Source: CAZWBR01 sp964404205
GTDB lineage: Bacteria > Bacteroidota > Bacteroidia > Bacteroidales > Prolixibacteraceae
Assembly (NCBI GenBank): GCA_964404205.1
Contig: CAYOJD010000154.1
Location: 1 to 5,233 of the forward strand
Length of the DNA: 5,233 nt
Direction of reading: 5' to 3'
Of this stretch, positions 1-4,047 are shown piece after piece. Position numbers and translations under genes: made by a program. The notes beneath the pieces were generated by a model. The model did not search any database. It saw nothing but the letters and a program-made list of their open reading frames with translations, and was not told the origin of the DNA. The number at the start of each line of letters is the position of its first letter. Position 1 is the first letter of the stretch.

Positions 1-938
1 GTCCGGACTATACCCGTTCCATTATCAGAGGAAGCTATGGATATCAGTGGAAATCATCAGAATACACAACCCATCGTATTAATCTCTTCGAGTTGAACCT
101 GGTCAAAATGTTCGCCCTCGATTCTGCTTTTGTGTCGAGAATTGAGAATCTTTACATTAAGAGTTCTTATATCGATCACTCCATTTCGGCGCTAAACTAT
201 TCCTATATCTTTAGCAATCAGAATCTTCAGCGAAAGGCTAGTTACAAATATTTCAGGGCTTCGATTGAAACTGCCGGTAATACCATGTACGGGGTGAGCA
301 AGTTGTTTAACCGTCCGGCCTACGTTACCGATTCATTGAGCGGGAAGCAATACCGTTTTTTGGGAACACCCTTTGCGCAATATGTCAAAACAGATTTTGA
401 GTATCGAAACGGGCAAATAATCAACCGATATAATGCATTTGTTTTCAGAGCTTATGCCGGAATTGCCGTTGCGATGGGCAATTCGGTTCAAATGCCTTTC
501 GAAAGAAAATTTTTCTCAGGTGGAGCTAACGGAATTCGTGCCTGGCCGGTACGTACACTTGGCCCGGGTTCATACAAAGCCGATCCCAATGAGTTCCCCA
601 ACCAGTCGGGCGATATCAAACTGGAGGCAAACGCCGAATACCGCTTTACGATGATTGGCCCGTTGGAAGGAGCAATTTTTGTGGATATGGGCAACATTTG
701 GTCGCTGAAGGACAACCGCCCGGGAACCGAGTTTAATATTTCAAATTTTTACAAGGGGATAGCCGTAGGTTCTGGGTTTGGCTTGCGATACGACTTCTCG
801 TACGTGATTTTCAGAATTGACATGGGAATGAAATTACGCGATCCGTCGCTTTCCGGCAGTAACAGGTGGGTGAAGGGAAGTCAACTCCTCAGTCAGGATA
901 ATCTCAACTTTGCCTTTGCTATTGGTTATCCCTTCTGA
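1..938 (+). CDS. tamL: TamL/BamA-family outer-membrane barrel protein, C-terminal part (5' truncated)
   Basis: The frame is open from base 3, so this is the last 311 residues of a longer protein, not a gene starting at the TTG at 93. Alternating aromatic and polar strands, the final residues AFAIGYPF with a terminal Phe, and the segment FFSGGANGIRAWPVRTLGPG (about residues 170-190 of the visible part) match the Omp85 16-stranded barrel; GIRAW corresponds to the conserved L6 'RGF/Y' motif. The FFxGGAN..R.W..RTLGPGSY wording is typical of Bacteroidota TamL, the lipoprotein Omp85 member thought to act with TamB at the outer membrane in envelope assembly. The lipobox and POTRA domains would lie upstream and are not visible. 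The stop is TGA at 936-938. Omp85 family is near certain; TamL rather than BamA is an inference from the motif wording and the short end. Confidence 0.85.
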   Translation, partial: PDYTRSIIRGSYGYQWKSSEYTTHRINLFELNLVKMFALDSAFVSRIENLYIKSSYIDHSISALNYSYIFSNQNLQRKASYKYFRASIETAGNTMYGVSKLFNRPAYVTDSLSGKQYRFLGTPFAQYVKTDFEYRNGQIINRYNAFVFRAYAGIAVAMGNSVQMPFERKFFSGGANGIRAWPVRTLGPGSYKADPNEFPNQSGDIKLEANAEYRFTMIGPLEGAIFVDMGNIWSLKDNRPGTEFNISNFYKGIAVGSGFGLRYDFSYVIFRIDMGMKLRDPSLSGSNRWVKGSQLLSQDNLNFAFAIGYPF

Positions 939-951
939 GAATTTACTTTTC
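922..951 (+). promoter_or_regulatory. Possible Bacteroidota-type promoter for the 974 micro-ORF/HHH gene
   Basis: TTG at 922-924 is followed after 19 bases by TACTTTTC at 944-951, one mismatch from the TAnnTTTG -7 consensus. It overlaps the end of the tamL-like gene and would start a transcript near 957-960, just ahead of the SD at 962-966. The final G of the -7 box is missing, so this is only a candidate. Confidence 0.3.
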
Positions 952-961
952 GAATCATAAG

Positions 962-966
962 AGGAG
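962..966 (+). promoter_or_regulatory. Shine-Dalgarno sequence of micro-ORF
   Basis: AGGAG lies 7 bases before the ATG at 974, an ideal SD spacing. It stands out because rpsU, tuf and the HHH gene in this window have no SD. It is the main reason to consider the short ORF behind it real. Confidence 0.4.
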
Positions 967-973
967 ATATACG

Positions 974-1030
974 ATGGTTCGCCGTAGCAAGATTGCTGAT
1001 GCATTTGCATTTTTCAGAAATAAGCCATAA
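974..1030 (+). CDS. Candidate 18-aa micro-ORF (leader peptide or small protein)
   Basis: ATG to TAA encodes MVRRSKIADAFAFFRNKP, a basic, partly amphipathic peptide with no family I recognise. In favour: AGGAG with 7-base spacing, a possible promoter ending at 951, and a position filling the gap between the tamL-like gene and the helix-hairpin-helix gene (28 bases from its stop to the next ATG). Against: it is very short, and an 18-codon ORF behind an SD-like pentamer can occur by chance. If real it may be a small protein, or a leader whose translation affects the downstream gene. No amino-acid run of the type used in classic attenuation is present. Confidence 0.3.
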   Translation: MVRRSKIADAFAFFRNKP

Positions 1031-1058
1031 ATTATACTAACCTAATTATCATATTTTT

Positions 1059-1961
1059 ATGAAGAAAGAATTTCGTGAACTATTTCTTTTTACCCAACAG
1101 GAGCGAAGAGGTGTTGTTTTTTTGCTTTCGCTGATAGTTGTTGTCCTGATGGTTAACTGGTCGATGCCTCTTTGGCTTTCGCCAAGAATTGTCGACACTT
1201 CGCAGTGGGAGCGCGAAGTTGATGTTTTTATACAGCAAAAACAGAATTTGACTGACAATCAGATATCTGTATCACCAATGAAATTATCTTCTTTTGATCC
1301 CAATCAGGTTTCCGAAGCACGGCTACTCGATATGGGAGTACCCAGGAATGTTGCAGCCAACTGGTTGAAATATCTGGATAAAGGAGGTCGGTTTAAAAGC
1401 AACTCTTCAGTTGGGAAAATTTATGGTATGACGCCTGAACTTTTTGAGAAGTTGTCTCCCTATATTGAGATTGATAATGTAAAACAATCAGTTGTTATCT
1501 CAAAAGATGAGAAGGATTCAATCGAAAAGAAAGTGATGATTCAGCGAAAGGCCAATGTAGGGATTACGAAAGTTGAGTTAAACGGGGCCGATTCTGTTGC
1601 GCTGGTAGCTCTGCCAGGTATTGGGCCAACATTGGCTGTAAGGATTCTAAAATACCGAAAGATGTTGGGTGGATTTTACGATATCGAACAACTGAGGATG
1701 GTTTATGGCCTGAAAGAGGAGCATTTTCAGATGGCATCGCCTCATCTGAATGTTGATGCCGATAAGATTGAATTGCTCAATATCAATTTCCTTTCGGCAA
1801 GCGAAATGGGACGACATCCGTACATCGGCTACAAAAACAGCCGAAAGATTGTGAAATTGCGCGACAGCAAAGGCCCTTTTGTGTCGCCTGCCGATTTGGA
1901 GTTGATTTTTTCTGCCGACAGTTTGAAACAACTTACTCCTTATCTGATATTCAATCAGTAA
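1059..1961 (+). CDS. Membrane-anchored helix-hairpin-helix (ComEA-like) protein
   Basis: This 300-residue protein begins with a short charged segment (MKKEFRELFLFTQQERRG), then one hydrophobic helix at about 18-34, so it is probably a single-pass protein with the rest outside the cytoplasm. Three helix-hairpin-helix (HhH) units follow. The first is at about 79-125 (FDPNQVSEARLLDMGVP). The second, at about 172-223, is the best, with the hairpin LPGIGPTLAVRILKYR at 185-200. The third, at about 240-290, is degenerate (HPYIGYKNSRKIVKLR). HhH motifs bind DNA backbone non-specifically, and ComEA uses a membrane-tethered pair to capture incoming DNA. Proteins of this layout (short N-terminus, TM helix, several HhH units) are common in Bacteroidota but, as far as I know, uncharacterised. 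A role in DNA uptake is possible but not shown; no competence gene is adjacent. There is no SD before the ATG; the leader is A/T-rich. Confidence 0.85.
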   Translation: MKKEFRELFLFTQQERRGVVFLLSLIVVVLMVNWSMPLWLSPRIVDTSQWEREVDVFIQQKQNLTDNQISVSPMKLSSFDPNQVSEARLLDMGVPRNVAANWLKYLDKGGRFKSNSSVGKIYGMTPELFEKLSPYIEIDNVKQSVVISKDEKDSIEKKVMIQRKANVGITKVELNGADSVALVALPGIGPTLAVRILKYRKMLGGFYDIEQLRMVYGLKEEHFQMASPHLNVDADKIELLNINFLSASEMGRHPYIGYKNSRKIVKLRDSKGPFVSPADLELIFSADSLKQLTPYLIFNQ

Positions 1962-2011
1962 ATTCAATTGAGAAGACAAAGAGTGATATTTTTGAAAAAA
2001 AACTTCAACCC

Positions 2012-2042
2012 TTTGTAAAATATTGGAATATTCCTAACTTTG
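2012..2042 (+). promoter_or_regulatory. rpsU promoter (Bacteroidota consensus)
   Basis: TTTG at 2012-2015, a 19-base spacer, and TAACTTTG at 2035-2042 match the Bacteroidota housekeeping promoter at both boxes. Transcription would start near 2046-2050, giving a leader of about 36-40 bases before rpsU. The spacer ends with the perfect palindrome GGAATATTCC (2025-2034), directly abutting the -7 box. It probably drives rpsU and may read on into the recombinase gene and raiA. Confidence 0.8.
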
Positions 2043-2085
2043 CGACCCAAAATCAGTCGAAAAACAAATTATTAAAAATAAAAGT

Positions 2086-2277
2086 ATGATTGTAATTCCT
2101 GTAAAAGACGGCGAGAATATTGAGCGTGCCCTGAAACGTTTTAAACGTAAATTTGAGAAAACCGGTGCCATCAAAGAGCTCCGTAACCGTCAGGCATTTG
2201 AAAAACCATCAGTGGTTCGCCGTACTGAAGTCAAGAAGGCAATTTACATTCAACAGTTACAGCGCGCTGAAGACTAA
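2086..2277 (+). CDS. rpsU: 30S ribosomal protein bS21
   Basis: The 63-residue basic protein begins MIVIPVKDGENIERALKRFK, the standard bS21 start, and keeps the helical basic core (FKRKFEKTGAIKELRNRQAF, VVRRTEVKKA). bS21 sits on the 30S platform beside the 3' end of 16S rRNA. In Bacteroidota it helps, with bS18 and bS6, to bind and hide the anti-Shine-Dalgarno (ASD) sequence. A tyrosine at residue 54 (AIYIQQ) coincides with the position I recall as contacting the 16S tail in Flavobacterium. The leader (TTAAAAATAAAAGT before ATG) has no SD, as is usual for highly expressed genes of this phylum. A strong promoter lies 44 bases upstream; the recombinase gene starts 77 bases after the stop. Confidence 0.97.
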   Translation: MIVIPVKDGENIERALKRFKRKFEKTGAIKELRNRQAFEKPSVVRRTEVKKAIYIQQLQRAED

Positions 2278-2294
2278 TTAAGAAAAATGTGGCA

Positions 2295-2323
2295 TTGATT
2301 GCTTTTCGGGCAGATATTTTTTG
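2295..2323 (+). promoter_or_regulatory. Weak candidate promoter for the recombinase gene
   Basis: TTG at 2295-2297 and a TATTTTTTG stretch at 2315-2323 resemble -33 and -7 boxes, but the spacing (17 bases) and the extra T make the match imperfect. If used, the transcript would start near 2328-2332, just before the ATG at 2355. Read-through from the rpsU promoter is an equally good explanation for expression. Confidence 0.25.
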
Positions 2324-2354
2324 TATATTGAGTCCGTATAATAAGGCAATCTTG

Positions 2355-3245
2355 ATGTCCAACATAAATAATTTTCTTAATTACCTGAAATACGAAAAGC
2401 GGTGTTCTGTACATACTGTCACCGCCTACGAGAAAGACCTCGACCAGTTCATTCAATTTGGGAAGGAATTGGTTGAGGATTTTTGTGTTGAGACTACTGA
2501 TCACCATCTTATCAGGCAATGGATTGTTTCGATGCTCGATGGAGGTATTGTTGCACGCAGCGTTACCCGCAAAATTTCTACACTAAAGACCTTCTTCAAA
2601 TTTTTGCTTCGCGAAGGTGTTATTGCCGCAAACCCTACTGATAAGGTAATTATTCCGAGGGCACCCAAAAAACTCCCCCTTTTTGTTCAGGAAAAAGAGA
2701 TGAACCAATTGCTCGATGGTCGCAATTTTTCGGACGATTTTACTGGTTTGCGCGACAAAGCAGTTATTTCGTTGTTTTATGGGACAGGAATAAGACTTTC
2801 AGAATTGATGCACATTCGGTTTGCCGATTTAAACCTCACCGAAAAAACAGTTAAGGTATTAGGAAAGAGGAATAAGGAGCGCATTGTGCCATTTCCAACA
2901 GAGATTGCAACGGTATTGTCACAATATATTTCTTCGAAAAACGAACTTTTTAAGCCGGCCGGCGTTTATCTGTTTGTAACCGACAAGGGTGAACCGGTTT
3001 ACGAAAAGCTTCTTTACCGGATAGTGAAGAAGAACCTTTCGATGGTTACAACTATTGACCAGCGTAGCCCGCACATCATCAGGCATAGCTATGCAACGCA
3101 CCTGTTGAACAGGGGGGCTGAGCTAAATGCAATAAAAGAGTTGCTGGGGCATGCCAATTTGGCTGCCACGCAAATATATACTCATACTACGTTCGAAAAG
3201 TTAAAAGAAATTTACAACCAGGCTCATCCGAGAGCCGAAATTTAA
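2355..3245 (+). CDS. xerC: XerC/XerD-family tyrosine recombinase
   Basis: This 296-residue protein has an N-terminal SAM-like core-binding domain (about 1-90, starting MSNINNFLNYLKYEKRCSVH) and a C-terminal catalytic domain with all active-site residues in the expected order: Arg147 (TGIRLSEL), Lys171 (GKRNKER), His240 and Arg243 (SPHIIRHSYATHLL), His266 (LLGHANLAATQ) and nucleophile Tyr275 (IYTH). Length and spacing match E. coli XerC/XerD, which resolve chromosome dimers at dif, rather than integrases, which are usually longer with an extra arm-binding domain. XerC cannot be told from XerD by eye. A GTG at 2289 would add 22 residues, but the family's N-terminus fits ATG 2355, which has a weak AAGG 8 bases upstream. 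Its TAA stop overlaps the raiA SD. Its place in a translation cluster suggests a housekeeping Xer, not mobile DNA. Confidence 0.93.
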   Translation: MSNINNFLNYLKYEKRCSVHTVTAYEKDLDQFIQFGKELVEDFCVETTDHHLIRQWIVSMLDGGIVARSVTRKISTLKTFFKFLLREGVIAANPTDKVIIPRAPKKLPLFVQEKEMNQLLDGRNFSDDFTGLRDKAVISLFYGTGIRLSELMHIRFADLNLTEKTVKVLGKRNKERIVPFPTEIATVLSQYISSKNELFKPAGVYLFVTDKGEPVYEKLLYRIVKKNLSMVTTIDQRSPHIIRHSYATHLLNRGAELNAIKELLGHANLAATQIYTHTTFEKLKEIYNQAHPRAEI

Positions 3246-3252
3246 AAGGAGG
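3244..3252 (+). promoter_or_regulatory. Full-consensus Shine-Dalgarno of raiA
   Basis: AAAAGGAGG sits 7 bases before the ATG at 3260 and overlaps the recombinase stop codon (TAA 3243-3245). It contains the complete AAGGAGG complement of the 16S 3' tail. This settles the raiA start at 3260 rather than the TTG at 3254. It is exceptional here: rpsU, tuf and the HHH gene have none. The overlap with the upstream stop would also permit translational coupling or reinitiation. Confidence 0.85.
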
Positions 3253-3259
3253 ATTGATT

Positions 3260-3562
3260 ATGGACGTAAAAGTACAAAGCGTACACTTCAAAGTTGACCA
3301 AAAGCTGGTTGATTTTTGTGAAAAGAGGTTGGGTAAACTCGATCTGTTCTTCGACGGTGTAATTGGTGCTGAAGTTATGCTGAAGCTTGAAAAGGACGAC
3401 GACCGCGAAAATAAAGTAAGCGAAATTAGGCTTATTGTTCCGGCCAACGACAACCTATTTGTGAAGAAACAGGCGAAAACATTCGAGGAAGCCGTTGATT
3501 TATCTGTCGATGCACTCAAAAAACAGATAGAGAAATATAAAACCAAGATAAAGCCGAAATAA
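3260..3562 (+). CDS. raiA: Ribosome hibernation factor, short HPF/RaiA (YfiA) family
   Basis: The 100-residue protein (MDVKVQSVHFKVDQKLVDFC...) has the beta-alpha-beta-beta-beta-alpha pattern of the family: helix KLVDFCEKRLGKL, strands around AEVMLKLEKD and SEIRLIVPAND, and a last helix FEEAVDLSVDALKKQIEKYK ending in a basic tail (KTKIKPK). Family members bind the 30S decoding and mRNA channel in stationary phase, blocking tRNA and mRNA and preserving idle ribosomes. There is no long C-terminal dimerisation domain, so it is the short form. It follows the recombinase gene by 14 bases and is probably co-transcribed with it. The long hairpin at 3618-3660 is a likely 3' boundary of the transcript. 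HPF and RaiA cannot be separated with certainty from sequence alone. Confidence 0.93.
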   Translation: MDVKVQSVHFKVDQKLVDFCEKRLGKLDLFFDGVIGAEVMLKLEKDDDRENKVSEIRLIVPANDNLFVKKQAKTFEEAVDLSVDALKKQIEKYKTKIKPK

Positions 3563-3583
3563 ATTTTCAAAAAAGTAATTTGA

Positions 3584-3617
3584 TTTGCTGTTTAGAATAA
3601 AAAATAGATTAAATTTG
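3584..3617 (+). promoter_or_regulatory. Promoter of the tRNA-tuf unit
   Basis: TAAATTTG at 3610-3617 is a perfect TAnnTTTG -7 box. TTTG at 3584-3587 is the best -33 box, with a 22-base spacer, slightly longer than the usual 19 or so. The start point is expected around 3621-3625, which falls inside the 5' arm of the hairpin that begins at 3618. It should drive tRNA-Tyr, -Gly, -Thr and probably tuf. Confidence 0.7.
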
Positions 3618-3660
3618 CAGACCATTTTTGAGGAGTAATTCTTGGAAATGGTCTGTTTTT
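3618..3660 (+). terminator. Long terminator-like hairpin downstream of raiA, abutting the tRNA promoter
   Basis: CAGACCATTT (3618-3627) pairs perfectly with AAATGGTCTG (3646-3655). The interior continues pairing through seven more positions (G-U, A-U and G-C) to a GTAA loop at 3635-3638, a GNRA-type tetraloop, giving a 17-bp stem. Five T residues follow (3656-3660). This is the shape of an intrinsic terminator for the raiA transcript. Because the tRNA promoter's -7 box ends at 3617, transcripts starting there would carry most but not all of the 5' arm. It could thus also act as an attenuator or a stabilising 5' hairpin for the tRNA-tuf RNA. Confidence 0.7.
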
Positions 3661-3675
3661 GATAAGAATAACAGC

Positions 3676-3683
3676 TGCTCTTG
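3676..3683 (+). promoter_or_regulatory. boxA-like antitermination element (candidate)
   Basis: TGCTCTTG, followed by TTTAA, matches the first seven bases of the rrn boxA core (TGCTCTTTAA) recognised by NusB-NusE. It lies in the leader between a hairpin and a stable-RNA operon, the same order (hairpin, then boxA) as in rRNA leaders. The match is imperfect after base 7 and short enough to arise by chance. Confidence 0.3.
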
Positions 3684-3708
3684 TTTAATGGCAAGAAGTA
3701 GGAAAAAC

Positions 3709-3791
3709 GGGGAGATTCCAGAGCGGCCAAATGGGGCAGACTGTAAATCTGTTGTCTTACGACTTCGGAGGTTCGAATCCTCCTCTCCCCA
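3709..3791 (+). tRNA. tRNA-Tyr (anticodon GTA)
   Basis: The acceptor stem GGGGAGA (3709-3715) pairs with TCTCCCC (3784-3790), with discriminator A at 3791. The anticodon GTA is at 3743-3745 in the loop CTGTAAA, on the stem GCAGA/TCTGT. The long variable arm (3753-3766, GTC-TTAC-GAC) marks a class II tRNA as expected for bacterial Tyr. The T arm is GGAGG/CCTCC around TTCGAAT. CCA is not encoded. Confidence 0.97.
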
Positions 3792-3834
3792 CCCGAAAAT
3801 AGAAAGACGTTCTTAATAGGTTCGGTTAAAACAA

Positions 3835-3907
3835 GCGGGAGTAGCTCAGTTGATAGAGCATTAGCCTTCCAAGCTGAGGGTCGCGGGTTTGAGTCCCGTC
3901 TCCCGCT
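3835..3907 (+). tRNA. tRNA-Gly (anticodon TCC)
   Basis: GCGGGAG (3835-3841) pairs with CTCCCGC (3900-3906), with discriminator T at 3907. The anticodon TCC is at 3868-3870 in the loop CTTCCAA on stem TTAGC/GCTGA. The D arm contains AGCTCAGTTGATAGAGC. It reads GGA and GGG codons. CCA is not encoded. It is 43 bases after tRNA-Tyr and 7 bases before tRNA-Thr, so the three are processed from one precursor. Confidence 0.97.
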
Positions 3908-3914
3908 CAAAGTT

Positions 3915-3986
3915 GCCGATGTAGCTCAGGGGTAGAGTACTTCCTTGGTAAGGAAGGGGTCACGAGTTCAATTCTCGTCATCGGCT
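3915..3986 (+). tRNA. tRNA-Thr (anticodon GGT)
   Basis: GCCGATG (3915-3921) pairs with CATCGGC (3979-3985), with discriminator T at 3986. The anticodon GGT is at 3947-3949 in the loop TTGGTAA on the perfect stem CTTCC/GGAAG. The T arm is ACGAG/CTCGT around TTCAATT. It reads ACC and ACT codons. CCA is not encoded. tuf starts 61 bases downstream. Confidence 0.97.
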
Positions 3987-4016
3987 CTGTTTCCTTTTAA
4001 TTGAAAGATAATTTTG
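3986..4016 (+). promoter_or_regulatory. Candidate internal promoter for tuf
   Basis: TAATTTTG at 4009-4016 is a perfect TAnnTTTG -7 box. TCTG at 3986-3989, one mismatch from TTTG, lies 19 bases upstream, the preferred spacing. The -33 box would overlap the last base of tRNA-Thr. A start near 4021-4024 would leave a leader of about 25 A/T-rich bases, letting tuf be expressed apart from the tRNA transcript. Confidence 0.5.
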
Positions 4017-4047
4017 ATAAATATTAGAACTTAAACAAATTGTAATT

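Noticed and set aside
93..95. TTG as the start of the barrel gene
   Set aside because: The same frame continues open to the left edge with barrel-like sequence, so the TTG is an internal leucine codon.
975..986. 12-base match (TGGTTCGCCGTA) between the micro-ORF and rpsU (2213-2224)
   Set aside because: About one exact 12-base match is expected by chance in a window this size, and flanking sequence does not align.
998..1015. Small inverted repeat ATGCATTTGCAT followed by T residues, as a tamL terminator
   Set aside because: The stem is only 4-5 bp and A/T-rich, with a tiny loop; too weak to call.
1942..2008. Terminator after the HHH gene
   Set aside because: CTGAT/ATCAG gives only a 5-bp stem within the end of the gene and no T tract follows it directly.
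2299..2323. Possible rpsU terminator (TGCTTTTCGGGCA then a T run)
   Set aside because: The stem is five pairs, two of them G-U, separated from the T run by a few bases; not convincing, and the same T run may be part of a promoter.
2289..2354. GTG-initiated 22-residue N-terminal extension of the recombinase
   Set aside because: XerC/XerD proteins start close to the core-binding domain, which fits ATG 2355; the extension has no SD and overlaps the candidate promoter.
3254..3259. TTG start giving a two-residue longer RaiA
   Set aside because: ATG 3260 is correctly spaced from the full SD at 3244-3252; the TTG is one base from it.
3500..3910. Minus-strand ORF whose translation contains GRRDSNPRPSAWKAN
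   Set aside because: It is the antisense of the tRNA-Tyr and tRNA-Gly genes. This peptide pattern is a well-known spurious product of tRNA complements, not a gene.
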